Numbered from the stretch's first letter, positions 44,127 through 52,725 are shown. The stretch: DNA of 64,000 bases from an uncultured SAR86 cluster bacterium (GCA_902595715.1 CACJRI010000001.1:62001-126000), one strand, 5' to 3'. A program made the numbers and translations. The notes: generated by a model from the sequence alone, not told the origin.

Positions 44127-45565
44127 TACGCTTCAACTATCCAAGTATCTTTGCTACCTCCCCCTTGGGAAGAATTCACAACAGTTGATCCTTTTTTTAA
44201 AGCTACTCTAGTTAATCCACCAACCGTTACGTAAGTTTCTTTTCCAGAGAGGATAAAGGGTCTTAAATCTAAGTGACGTGGAGAAATTTCATTTCTACTA
44301 AAAGTTGGTGTTGTGGATAGATCAATTAATGGTTGAGCGACATAATTTTTTGTATTTGCTAAAACCTTCTTTTTGACCTCTTCTTCTGTTTCATTATTTA
44401 AGGTTTTACCAATAACTATTCCATACCCCCCTGCTTCAGCAACAGGCTTTATAACCATTTTTCTAATATTTTGAAAAACGTAATTTCTGTGTTTCTTTTT
44501 ACTCATAAGATAAGTTTTTATATTGGGGAGAATGCATTCCTCATCCAAATAAAATTTAATCATTTCTGGAACGTATCTATAAACTGCTTTATCGTCAGCA
44601 ATACCACATCCAGGGGCATTAACGATAGATACTGTTTTATTTTTCCAACATTTGATTAATCCCTTCACTCCGAGAACACTTTTTGGATTTCCAACTTCAG
44701 GATCTAAAAAAGCATCATCTACCCTTCGATAGATCACATCAACTTTAGATAAGCCTTCAATTGTTTTTTTATAAACAAATCCATTTTTTACAACTAGATC
44801 CCTTCCTTCTACTAAATCTATTCCCATCTGTTGAGCTAAATAGGAATGTTCATAATAAGCCGAGTTATAAATTCCGGGAGTGAGTAAGACTATTTCTGGA
44901 GACTTGGTATTTCTAAAGGATGAATCTACTAACGTTTCATATAACCTAAGAGGATACTCATCAATTCTAGATACGCCATAGTGAGAGAAAAGATCGGGGA
45001 AAACTCTTTTCATTACATATCTATTTTCAAGCATATATGAAACCCCTGAAGGTATTCTTAAATTATCTTCTAATACATGAAAATCACCTTTTATATCTTT
45101 TATTAAATCCGAACCGCAAATATGTGACCAAGCAGAATTAGGTAGCTTTACGTTTTTACAAAAAGAAAAATATGCTTTTGATTTAAGTATCAGATCATCA
45201 TTCATAGAACTTTGTTTTAAAAACTTCTGTTCGTTATAACAATCTTCAATAAATAGGTTTAACGCCTTGGTTCTCTGAATAAGGCCTTTGCTCACTTGAT
45301 CCCATTCCTTCTTTTTAATAATTCTAGGAATAAAATCCAAAGGCCAACTCCTTTCTTCTGAGCCTGTATCAGAATAAACACGGAAATTTATTCCAAGAGA
45401 TTTGATTGCGGATTCAGTAGAGCTATTTAGTTCTTGAAGTTCAGTTAAAGATAAAGATTCAAAGAAGTTGCCAATCTTTCTAATGTGGCCTCTTACTTTA
45501 TTATCAGAATTAATATATTCATCAAAAGATTTAGCCAATTCATAATTTGACCACTTTAATTTCAT
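44126..45565 (-). CDS. Circularly permuted ATP-grasp protein
   Basis: A 479-residue probable ligase of the circularly permuted ATP-grasp type 2 family. Recognisable blocks are FHVLEDNLRIPSGVSYMLEN, LLTPGIYNSAYYEHSYLAQQ, VDVIYRRVDDAFLDPE, NAPGCGIADDKAVY, KPVAEAGGYGIVIG and the C-terminal RVALKKGSTVVNSSQGGGSK. These hold the ATP and metal ligands of the family. The ATG at 45565 is preferred to an in-frame TTG at 45595. It runs into the alpha-E gene. The expected chemistry is ATP-dependent amide bond formation, substrate unknown. Confidence 0.9.
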   Translation of the reverse strand: MKLKWSNYELAKSFDEYINSDNKVRGHIRKIGNFFESLSLTELQELNSSTESAIKSLGINFRVYSDTGSEERSWPLDFIPRIIKKKEWDQVSKGLIQRTKALNLFIEDCYNEQKFLKQSSMNDDLILKSKAYFSFCKNVKLPNSAWSHICGSDLIKDIKGDFHVLEDNLRIPSGVSYMLENRYVMKRVFPDLFSHYGVSRIDEYPLRLYETLVDSSFRNTKSPEIVLLTPGIYNSAYYEHSYLAQQMGIDLVEGRDLVVKNGFVYKKTIEGLSKVDVIYRRVDDAFLDPEVGNPKSVLGVKGLIKCWKNKTVSIVNAPGCGIADDKAVYRYVPEMIKFYLDEECILPNIKTYLMSKKKHRNYVFQNIRKMVIKPVAEAGGYGIVIGKTLNNETEEEVKKKVLANTKNYVAQPLIDLSTTPTFSRNEISPRHLDLRPFILSGKETYVTVGGLTRVALKKGSTVVNSSQGGGSKDTWIVEA

Positions 45566-45642
45566 ATAATTATTAGTATATTTAACAAAACTCAATATAT
45601 CATTCCTTTATAATTTTATTGAGGTCCAATTTATAGCCCAAA

Positions 45643-46380
45643 ATGACCTATTGTGTAGCAATCAAAATAGAAGAAGGATTAGTCTTCGCTTCGGATTCCA
45701 GAACTAATGCTGGTTTAGATAATGTCAGCACTTACTCAAAAATGTTTACCTTTAATGTTGGTGACAGAGCTTTTGTTATCTTAACTTCTGGAAATCTTGC
45801 AACTTCACAAGCTGTTTATCATCGAATAGAAAAAGATTTAACTTCAACGGATGGTTCAAGGAGTTTAAATACCTGCGAAGATTTAGAGGATGTAGCTGCT
45901 TATGTGGGAGAGTTAAATGTTGAGTATCAGTCAGTAGCTAATGAAAATCCGTCTCAAAATAGTGTTATTTTAGGTTCTCATTTTATTGTAGGAGGACAAA
46001 TTAAAGGTCAAGAGCCAAATTTAATGCTGGTTTATCCAGAAGGAAATCATATACATATGTCAGACGAACAACCCTATATGCAAATCGGGGAAACTAAATA
46101 TGGAAAGCCTATTTTAGATAGGATGATTCATCCTGACACATCCATAGGAGATGCAGCCAGAGTTGCTCTTCTATCTCTTGATTCAACAATGAGGTCAGAC
46201 TTAACAGTAGGCCCTCCGATTGATTTAATTGTCTTTAAAAAAGATCAAATAAATCTAGATTTTCAAGAGCAATTAAAACTAGATTCCCCTTTCTTTAAAG
46301 AATTATCTGAAATTTGGGCTAAACAAATAGACAAGGGAGTTAAAAAACTACCAAAATTTCATTGGGAAGATAATAGTTAA
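45643..46380 (+). CDS. Anbu (bacterial proteasome homologue) peptidase
   Basis: A 245-residue Ntn hydrolase of the Anbu/BPH family. The start MTYCVAIKIEEGLVFASDSR exposes Thr2 as nucleophile once Met1 is removed. TNAGLDNVSTYSKMFTF and GAQ-like internal strands follow, with SDLTVGPPIDLIVFKKD near the end. Anbu assembles into open rings and its substrate is unknown. It diverges from the ATP-grasp/alpha-E pair. The transglutaminase-like protease usual in such clusters is not seen nearby. A hairpin follows the stop. Confidence 0.92.
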   Translation: MTYCVAIKIEEGLVFASDSRTNAGLDNVSTYSKMFTFNVGDRAFVILTSGNLATSQAVYHRIEKDLTSTDGSRSLNTCEDLEDVAAYVGELNVEYQSVANENPSQNSVILGSHFIVGGQIKGQEPNLMLVYPEGNHIHMSDEQPYMQIGETKYGKPILDRMIHPDTSIGDAARVALLSLDSTMRSDLTVGPPIDLIVFKKDQINLDFQEQLKLDSPFFKELSEIWAKQIDKGVKKLPKFHWEDNS

Positions 46381-46396
46381 AATTTTTTTTCAGAAA

Positions 46397-46424
46397 ATAA
46401 GCCGCTCGTTTATGAGCGGCTTAT
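46397..46424. terminator. Terminator hairpin between convergent genes
   Basis: ATAAGCCGCTC and GAGCGGCTTAT form a perfect 11-base stem with a 6-base loop between the forward Anbu gene and the reverse gene ending at 46432. The GC-rich core in an AT-rich setting makes it stand out. The flanking T runs are weak. Confidence 0.75.
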
Positions 46425-46431
46425 AGATCGA

Positions 46432-47163
46432 CTATCTTTCAGCTGGATATGCTTTAACCAATTGAGCAAGTGTTGAATTTACTAACTTTCTGATATTTCC
46501 TACCTTTCTATTGAAAGATTTGAATTCATTTGAAGCGTAAACTTCATCCAGAGCATCATTTAGTTCTTGAATGGAATTAGATCCGTTATACAACATATGA
46601 GATACGTATTTGTTGCCATAAACTACTCTGTTAATACCATAAGAACCAAAAGAATCTGCAGTGGAATCTGTAAGTTGTTTGTATGCTTCAAGATAAGATG
46701 CCTGACTTCCAGTTTTTACCTTAACTTCAATGTTAGAAAAAACTGTATTCAATCTCCAATCTCCTGCCTCTAAAACTAACTCAGTAACATAATTATAGTA
46801 ATCTTCACTAACTGAAGTTTTAGCAAAGGCTACATTCATTTCTGAAGATGCCTCGCAAGAAGCAAAGATATTTTGGCCTAATTGCATTTTGTCATAATCT
46901 TCATACCCAACAAGAATTATATGAGAATGTCCTCCACCCATTCGAGAATAAAGACCCACATTTGCTCCAGATTCGTTTCTCCACTTTGCTGCACATGATG
47001 AAGAATCAAAAGACTCGATAGCAGCTACAAACCCTGCTGGATTAGTAACGTTAAAAAAATGAAATTCGTAAACACCGCTACCAGGTCTTAAGGTATTCTC
47101 ATCAGAAAACAAATTAAAAGATAATGCTCCGGAAAGAATTAAATATATTATTTTATTCTTCAT
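46432..47163 (-). CDS. Exported protein of unknown function, 243 aa
   Basis: Signal peptide at 1-20 (ends FNLFS), then two roughly equal halves that each look like a ferredoxin-like strand-helix unit: GVYEFHFFNV...FVAAIESF, then LNTVFSNIEVKVK...YLEAYKQL. GGGHSHIILVGYEDYDKM lies in the middle. This suggests a dimeric alpha/beta-barrel-type fold, without recognised catalytic residues. It lies 9 bases downstream of a similar exported protein, so the two form an operon and may be distant paralogues. Function unknown. Confidence 0.75.
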   Translation of the reverse strand: MKNKIIYLILSGALSFNLFSDENTLRPGSGVYEFHFFNVTNPAGFVAAIESFDSSSCAAKWRNESGANVGLYSRMGGGHSHIILVGYEDYDKMQLGQNIFASCEASSEMNVAFAKTSVSEDYYNYVTELVLEAGDWRLNTVFSNIEVKVKTGSQASYLEAYKQLTDSTADSFGSYGINRVVYGNKYVSHMLYNGSNSIQELNDALDEVYASNEFKSFNRKVGNIRKLVNSTLAQLVKAYPAER

Positions 47164-47172
47164 AACTTTCTC

Positions 47173-47865
47173 CTAATTTCTTGTATAAATGGTTTCACAA
47201 TATTCAAAAGTTTCTTCAACTTCTTCATCTATGTATTGCTGTGCATCATCCCAAGTAGCTGCCCAATCTGCTCCTCTGAAATATTCATCAATAATTTTTC
47301 CAGTTTCTGCTGCTGTTTCGGTAATGGTTCTTATGTGAAACATTCCGGTTTCAGCAAATCCTCCGCCAAGTTGAGCAAAAACACCAATCATCATATTGTG
47401 ACCTGCAGCATCAAGTTCTTTTTGAAGTTTTGTCATTGAATTTGAAAAAGCCTGCCAATCATTCAACTTTGCTCTCCAAAGCCTATGGTATCCATCTCTT
47501 GCTTCAAAATCCTTAAGTGGTTTAAAAGCTGAAGAATATTTGATAGTTCTTAATTGTTTAAGATCAAAATTAGCACTTGCTGGATCATATAACTCAATAA
47601 ATCCTATAGCTTTTTCAACACTCGTAAAAGCATTGTAGATGAACATTTGACCCTGATAGCTTTCTCCTGTTCTGGTTTTGCAATAACCAGCTTGTTCAGA
47701 TCCGAAGTTATCAAAATCTACATTTTCTTTTAAAAAATCAACATATTTATCAATATCTTTCGCTTGAACCATAAGGGTGGTAAATGCTCCTTCTGGAACA
47801 GCGCTAAGATTTAATGAAAATATTGAGCTTAAAAGAAAAATTAGAGATATTTTTATATTTTTCAT
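47173..47865 (-). CDS. Exported protein of unknown function, 230 aa
   Basis: Signal peptide at 1-22 (MKNIKISLIFLLSSIFSLNLSA). The mature part reads as two strand-helix repeats: FTTLMVQAKDIDKYVDFLKE, then HRLWRAKLNDWQAFSNSMTK. IGVFAQLGGGFAETGMFHIR parallels the GGGHSH strand of the next gene. Cysteines in AGYCKT and FEYCET could pair. First gene of a two-gene exported unit. The whole resembles stress-responsive alpha/beta-barrel proteins in layout only. Function unknown. Confidence 0.75.
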   Translation of the reverse strand: MKNIKISLIFLLSSIFSLNLSAVPEGAFTTLMVQAKDIDKYVDFLKENVDFDNFGSEQAGYCKTRTGESYQGQMFIYNAFTSVEKAIGFIELYDPASANFDLKQLRTIKYSSAFKPLKDFEARDGYHRLWRAKLNDWQAFSNSMTKLQKELDAAGHNMMIGVFAQLGGGFAETGMFHIRTITETAAETGKIIDEYFRGADWAATWDDAQQYIDEEVEETFEYCETIYTRN

Positions 47866-47932
47866 TATTTTCTCCCAAATTATTTATTTAAATATTACAA
47901 GAGAAAAATTAGAATTTTTGTATCAAATTAGG

Positions 47933-48388
47933 TCAATTTCTTTTAATCAAAGAAAAAACAAATAAAATAAATAGAAACAAAGTCATATAAGGTGCGTAAA
48001 CCATTCCAGGAGTAATTCCGTCAGAATAAATCGAATCATTAACAATTGGACTTGAATTTAATACTCTAACAGACCACTCAACTAAAAAAGCTAGGATTAT
48101 TAAAGGAGTCAATGACTTATATTTTATGATGACTATCCAGGCAAAAGCACAAAATATAAGCTGAACTAACCCCCACGCAGAAAAAAAAGCATATATCAGC
48201 GGCATTGGATCTGGAGTACCAGTTAATACTTTTACATTAGCAATATCATGTAATCCAAATTCTTCAAACGACATATGAATTACAGAACGCCAGGTCATTA
48301 AAAGCAAAAATGGTATAAAGGCGTAGAAAACAAATTTATAGCCCAAATAATTATTATCTGCAGATTTGGGAAAAAGCATTTCTAACAT
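47933..48388 (-). CDS. Four-helix membrane protein in the GST/NMO/dehalogenase operon
   Basis: A 151-residue inner-membrane protein with hydrophobic segments near 19-33, 62-88, 92-110 and 131-148. It begins two bases after the stop of the dehalogenase-like gene and so belongs to that operon. A role in substrate entry or quinone/membrane coupling is possible but only guessed. I do not recognise the family. Confidence 0.75.
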   Translation of the reverse strand: MLEMLFPKSADNNYLGYKFVFYAFIPFLLLMTWRSVIHMSFEEFGLHDIANVKVLTGTPDPMPLIYAFFSAWGLVQLIFCAFAWIVIIKYKSLTPLIILAFLVEWSVRVLNSSPIVNDSIYSDGITPGMVYAPYMTLFLFILFVFSLIKRN

Positions 48389-48390
48389 AA

Positions 48391-49479
48391 CTAATCTTTC
48401 TTTTTAATAAAATTGGCGAGTAAGTCAGATAGTTCCTTAGGTCTAGTCCATTGATAAAAGTGCCCTCCTCCTATGTGAGGCGCACTTTTTGCATTAGGAC
48501 ACATATTCAAAACATCTCTTTCAGCACCATTGGTTACTGGATCATCTCCAGCAAAAACACTTAAAAAAGGTTTATTCCAATTTTTAAAAATTTCTCTGGC
48601 TTCTCTTACTGCATTTAAAGATTGATCTGGGATTGTAGGAACATGACTTGGCATGGCTCTTGGACCCATTTTATAGGATGGGTCAGGAAATGGAGCCTCA
48701 TACGCATGATCTATTACTTTATTCAATGGGAATAATTTTCTTAATCCTAGTCTAAGAAATAAATAAGAAATAAGTGTCTTAAGAGTAGAATTTTTTCCCA
48801 TCATATTAGACATCAAAAAACCAATAGGGAGATCTTCTGTGTCCCAACAAAATTTCTGCCAATACATAAATTTAAGTGCTGGACTGGTAGATGTTTTATC
48901 ATCGGCAATGTTCTTACCATCCATTTGACTGACTTCTTTTTGCATGGACATCACAGTAAGTTTTATATCGCTATCTCTAAAAGCTTTAACTTTGTTAATT
49001 ACATCTTGAGGAGTGTCAGGGTTATAAGGTAGGCCTGTATTTCCCATTGCGACCTTGAGAAATCTATCTGGCTCATTTGCTACTACTCTCAGTCCTATAA
49101 GACCTCCCCAATCCTGACCGAAAAAGGTTAAATTTTTGAAATCATTAGCTTTAAGCCAATCTGTCATCCAATCAACTTGTCTTTGATATGAATAGTCTTC
49201 TCTGGATGCAGGTTTATCTGACTTTCCGTAGCCAGGTAAATCCGGCGCTATAACTCTTATTCCTGCTTCTACCAAAAAAGGAATCATTCTACTGTATAAA
49301 TAACTCCAAACAGGTTGACCATGCATGGCCAATAGAATCGGACCATCTTTAGGTCCTTCATCAACGTGATGAATTCTCAATTCAGAGCCGTCGTGAGTTT
49401 GTATTGTTGTATAGTTTGGCTCGAAAGGATAATTTTTTACGTTCTCAAAAGCACTATCTGGGGTTCTTAAAATTTTCAT
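48391..49479 (-). CDS. Haloalkane dehalogenase-like alpha/beta hydrolase, subfamily I
   Basis: A 362-residue protein that begins with the DhlA-type signature LRTPDSAFENVKNYPFEPNY. Nucleophile Asp123 and Trp124 are in FFGQDWGGLIGLR, the likely acid Asp313 in AGDDPVTNG, and His340 in GGGHFYQW. The oxyanion motif is HGQP: Gln55 stands where DhlA has Glu56. The cap region is larger than in DhlA, which has 310 residues. It overlaps the nitronate monooxygenase gene by four bases and precedes a membrane protein by two. Dehalogenation is likely but not proven; a related hydrolytic role is possible. Confidence 0.82.
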   Translation of the reverse strand: MKILRTPDSAFENVKNYPFEPNYTTIQTHDGSELRIHHVDEGPKDGPILLAMHGQPVWSYLYSRMIPFLVEAGIRVIAPDLPGYGKSDKPASREDYSYQRQVDWMTDWLKANDFKNLTFFGQDWGGLIGLRVVANEPDRFLKVAMGNTGLPYNPDTPQDVINKVKAFRDSDIKLTVMSMQKEVSQMDGKNIADDKTSTSPALKFMYWQKFCWDTEDLPIGFLMSNMMGKNSTLKTLISYLFLRLGLRKLFPLNKVIDHAYEAPFPDPSYKMGPRAMPSHVPTIPDQSLNAVREAREIFKNWNKPFLSVFAGDDPVTNGAERDVLNMCPNAKSAPHIGGGHFYQWTRPKELSDLLANFIKKKD

Positions 49480-50405
49480 AATTCAAATTTAGAGTTGGAT
49501 AAAGATTCACATACAGAATTAAATTCTTGCATGGTTTGTTTGATAATCTGTTCTACTGGTAATACCTCATTTATGAGTCCAATAGACTGACCAGCTAAAG
49601 CAGGCGCAGCATTCATGTCGCCGCCAAAATATAAATCTTTTATTCCGCTAAGAGCAGACATATCCATTAACCCTTCTTCATAAATCTTATCGGTTAACTC
49701 TGTCTTTAAAGCCCTAATACAAGGTTTTGCTTTTTTATTAAGTATGTAGGTTCCTTGTTCGGAACCATTTACGATTGCACCTTTGAAATTTTCATGAACT
49801 GGACTTTCTATGGATGATACAAATCTTGTTCCCATTTGAATACCATCAGCACCTGCTGCGAAAGCCGCTGCCATTCCTATACCGTCGACAATACCTCCAG
49901 CAGCTACAATAGGTAGATCCGTGTGTTTACGAATAGATTGAATCAAAACATGTAGGCCAACTTCTTCGGGGCTTTTAAAACCCCCTCCTTCTGTTCCTTC
50001 AACGACTAATCCATCTACACCTGCATTCACTGCCTTTAGGGCTCCTGCTAGGCTTGGAACTGCGTGAAATACTTTGATATCTGCTTCCTTAAGCTTATGA
50101 ATATATTTCGCTGGATCTCCTGCAGAAGTTGTAACAAATTTAACATTTTCTTCTATTACTACTTCCAACATACTTTCATCCGAAAGAAATAAAATTGGAA
50201 GATTCACTCCAAATGGGCTATTCGTAAGAGAAGCCATTTTTCTTATTTCATCTTTACACTGATCTACTTCTCCCGATGACGTTTCAATAATCCCAAAACC
50301 TCCAGCATTTGATACAGCGGAAGCAAGTTGACTCCTAGCAATCCAGCCCATTGGTGATTGAATAATTGGATATTTGCAACCCAACATTTCAGTTATTCTA
50401 TTCAT
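49476..50405 (-). CDS. Nitronate monooxygenase / 2-nitropropane dioxygenase family
   Basis: A 309-residue FMN TIM-barrel enzyme. IIQSPMGWIARSQLASAVSN, FGVNLPILF, GTEGGGFKSPEEVGLHVLIQ, LPIVAAGGIVDGIGMAAAF and AGADGIQMGTRFV are the family landmarks, including the phosphate-binding GG and GT loops. Members oxidise alkyl nitronates or act as FabK-like reductases. The context with GST and a dehalogenase favours a degradative role. The ATG at 50405 has a GGAG Shine-Dalgarno. An in-frame TTG at 50429 inside the GST gene is rejected. Confidence 0.85.
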   Translation of the reverse strand: MNRITEMLGCKYPIIQSPMGWIARSQLASAVSNAGGFGIIETSSGEVDQCKDEIRKMASLTNSPFGVNLPILFLSDESMLEVVIEENVKFVTTSAGDPAKYIHKLKEADIKVFHAVPSLAGALKAVNAGVDGLVVEGTEGGGFKSPEEVGLHVLIQSIRKHTDLPIVAAGGIVDGIGMAAAFAAGADGIQMGTRFVSSIESPVHENFKGAIVNGSEQGTYILNKKAKPCIRALKTELTDKIYEEGLMDMSALSGIKDLYFGGDMNAAPALAGQSIGLINEVLPVEQIIKQTMQEFNSVCESLSNSKFEL

Positions 50406-50407
50406 AT

Positions 50408-51433
50408 TTACTCCACTAACGATTGACAATTGTTTGCTGTTAAAAAACTTAATACTTTTTCCTGATTTATATTATCAAGATCTCTAAATTCATCTCTTAT
50501 CCAATCAAGACACTTTGCTTGATAAGGAAATGATTTCTGTTTCCAAGGATAACCTGCCAGGTCTACAGACCATTCTTTTTTACCTTCTCCGATTGCTTTA
50601 TGATTTTCTATTAGAGTTGGCACATAAGAGACGGCTAACTCTTTAAAAAGATCGTGTATTGAGTCGCTAAGGGAGTCTAAAGAGATATCTTCCTCGACAT
50701 AATCTAAGCCTCCTCTATCATCAAGTGTGTTTACATATGCAACTGTTCTAGGAGAAATTTGATGTGCTATTCTTCTGGGAGTAGGATCAAATCCGACTAA
50801 TTGAGTAAATTGCCCATAAACTGCAAAATCGCATGAAGATGGAAAGTTACCAAGTAGAAATGGATGCTTTTTAAATTGTTCTTCAAAAATTGAAAGTACA
50901 TTTTTGTAGCTTTTGTCTATAAACTCAGCAGTTTCTTTGCTAGAGCCTACTACCCATAATCTGTCTATTTGTCTTTTTGCAAAATGTTCTTTAAAGAATG
51001 CCAACTCATCGTCTTTCAAAGAACTGTTTATGCCCAAAGGTAAAATGGTTCCTGCATTATCTGCATCCTCATCAAAATGCCATCTATAGTGGAACATAAA
51101 TTTTGTACACCATTCGTCGCCAAAGTCCTCAAGGATAAAATTTATAAAGTTTAGAGCTGGATCCTTGGGGAGCACTGATCTGTCAGGATATTTTTCTTCA
51201 AACTCTCTTATAAGAGGAGTTGAGTCGGTAACTGCAGTAGCTTGACCATCTCGATCTAATATAAATACTGGCAAAAGAATAGGTTTTGGAGGTTCGATGT
51301 TCATTTTCTTAAGAACATCTTCTGGTTGACCCCAAATTACTTCATATGGAATTCTCTTATATCTTAGATAAGCAATCATCTTCCTGGTATATGGTGATGC
51401 TACATTCCCTATAAGCTTTATTGAGTCTGTCAT
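50408..51433 (-). CDS. Glutathione S-transferase family protein, long form
   Basis: A 341-residue protein with an N-terminal thioredoxin-like GST domain: IKLIGNVASPYTRKMIAYLR, with Ser13-Pro-Tyr at the glutathione site, and a cis-proline segment ILLPVFILDRD, then TDSTPLIREFEEKYPDR. The helical C-terminal domain (about 95-341) is longer than in typical 210-residue GSTs and contains FPSSCDFAVYGQFTQL. It opens the operon with the nitronate monooxygenase (2-base gap). Glutathione may remove halide or trap reactive products; this is inferred. Confidence 0.85.
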   Translation of the reverse strand: MTDSIKLIGNVASPYTRKMIAYLRYKRIPYEVIWGQPEDVLKKMNIEPPKPILLPVFILDRDGQATAVTDSTPLIREFEEKYPDRSVLPKDPALNFINFILEDFGDEWCTKFMFHYRWHFDEDADNAGTILPLGINSSLKDDELAFFKEHFAKRQIDRLWVVGSSKETAEFIDKSYKNVLSIFEEQFKKHPFLLGNFPSSCDFAVYGQFTQLVGFDPTPRRIAHQISPRTVAYVNTLDDRGGLDYVEEDISLDSLSDSIHDLFKELAVSYVPTLIENHKAIGEGKKEWSVDLAGYPWKQKSFPYQAKCLDWIRDEFRDLDNINQEKVLSFLTANNCQSLVE

Positions 51434-51536
51434 GAGAATACTCCTAAAATCGAAAAATTATCTTACCAAATTTATATCATTTTTATTAAAGAAAGGAGAT
51501 CTGGTTTGTTAATCCTTTAGCTATTTACAGAAATTT

Positions 51537-52637
51537 TCAATTTTTAGGTGGTAAATCCGCTACTGGCTTTCCTTGAATAAAATCACTAATGATTTGCGCG
51601 AGCTCGGGACCAACTTCTTCCTGCACAAAATGACTTGCGCCTCCTAAAGTTATAACAGTTGGGTTTGGAATACGTTCTAGAAAAACAGCCTTCATTGGAA
51701 GAGTAATTCTTTCATTTTCTCCAAAAGCTACTAGGAAAGGTTTATCCCATTTTTCATACACTTCTTTCCATAATTTTTCATTTTCTTGAAGTTGAGTTGG
51801 AATAAGATAAGGCCAAACATGCGCTCCTGCTTTATATAAACCCGAGGGATAAGGAGCTTCATAAGCATAAGCTTCCTCTTCTGATAAATCTATTCCGCCA
51901 AAATTTTTAATGATTCCAGGAATATTCATATCATCTGCATAATATGAATATGCTATCCAATTACTAAACATTGAAATTCCTGTAGAGGCAGAAGGATTTT
52001 CAACTGTCAATGCTTCTTTGGCTATGGACATTAACTCTTCGAAAGTAATCGGTCCGATCCACCAAACCCTGAATTGAACAAATTTTTCAAATAGCCAAGC
52101 TGATATGCCAGATCGAGCAACCATTCCTGTATTGGATACGACAACGTTGTCAAAGCGATCCGGTAACTCAGCGACTACTCTTAAACCTACTAAACCACCC
52201 CAATCTTGACCAAAGAAAGTTGCATTCTGAAGATTAAGTTTTTGGACTAATTCCTTCATGACCTCAACATGATGCTTGTAAGAATAGTCATATTTTGAAA
52301 TAAACTTATCTGATTTACCAAAACCAACACAGTCTGGAACAATTACTCTATGTCCTTGCGCAGTTAATACAGGTATCATTTTTCTAAACAAATAACTCCA
52401 GGCAGGTTCACCGTGAAGCAGAAATATTGGATCCGCATCTCTTGGGCCTTCATCAAGATAATGAATTCTCAAACCATCAATCATCATATAATTGGGTTTA
52501 AAAGGATAATCTTTCAGATTTTCAAATCTTTCATCTGGAGTTCTTAAAACGCCCTCTTTAATCTCATCTCCAAAAATATTTGTGGAAATAAAAAAATTAA
52601 CTATTAAGAAAATAAAGAAACCTAGAATTGACTTCAC
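51537..52637 (-). CDS. Exported haloalkane dehalogenase-like protein
   Basis: A 366-residue homologue of DhlA with an N-terminal signal peptide (MKSILGFFIFLIVNFFISTN, cut near 23). LRTPDERFENLKDYPFKPNY then aligns with the cytoplasmic paralogue at 48391. HGEP carries Glu77. Nucleophile Asp145 and Trp146 are in FFGQDWGGLVGLR; His336 is in GGASHFVQEE. At the acid position it has Glu309 (ENERIT) instead of the usual Asp of DPxT, at the same spacing of 27 from the histidine. Start GTG with a full AGGAGG. Divergent from the TetR gene. Export of such an enzyme is unusual. Confidence 0.8.
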   Translation of the reverse strand: MKSILGFFIFLIVNFFISTNIFGDEIKEGVLRTPDERFENLKDYPFKPNYMMIDGLRIHYLDEGPRDADPIFLLHGEPAWSYLFRKMIPVLTAQGHRVIVPDCVGFGKSDKFISKYDYSYKHHVEVMKELVQKLNLQNATFFGQDWGGLVGLRVVAELPDRFDNVVVSNTGMVARSGISAWLFEKFVQFRVWWIGPITFEELMSIAKEALTVENPSASTGISMFSNWIAYSYYADDMNIPGIIKNFGGIDLSEEEAYAYEAPYPSGLYKAGAHVWPYLIPTQLQENEKLWKEVYEKWDKPFLVAFGENERITLPMKAVFLERIPNPTVITLGGASHFVQEEVGPELAQIISDFIQGKPVADLPPKN

Positions 52638-52679
52638 TTAATATTCCTCCTTGCTTAAAAATATAAATTGAATATAGAA

Positions 52680-52700
52680 TATGACAGTATGTGTGTCAAT
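52680..52700. promoter_or_regulatory. Candidate TetR operator 1
   Basis: TATGACAG, 5-base spacer, GTGTCAAT: the same plan as operator 2 with two mismatches in the right arm. It lies in the 93-base gap between the exported dehalogenase and the TetR gene, 25 bases centre to centre from operator 2. Longer 13-base arms (GAATATGACAGTA and its complement) also span both sites. Confidence 0.55.
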
Positions 52701-52704
52701 AACT

Positions 52705-52725
52705 TATGACAGCGCTACTGTCATA
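52705..52725. promoter_or_regulatory. Candidate TetR operator 2 (perfect palindrome)
   Basis: TATGACAG, spacer CGCTA, CTGTCATA: perfect 8-base arms. It ends five bases before the TetR start codon, well placed for autoregulation. A 21-bp palindrome between divergent genes is the usual form of a TetR-family site. Confidence 0.65.

Noticed and set aside
50406-50429. TTG start for the nitronate monooxygenase inside the GST gene
   Set aside because: The ATG at 50405 has a GGAG Shine-Dalgarno and begins directly before the conserved IIQSPM region.
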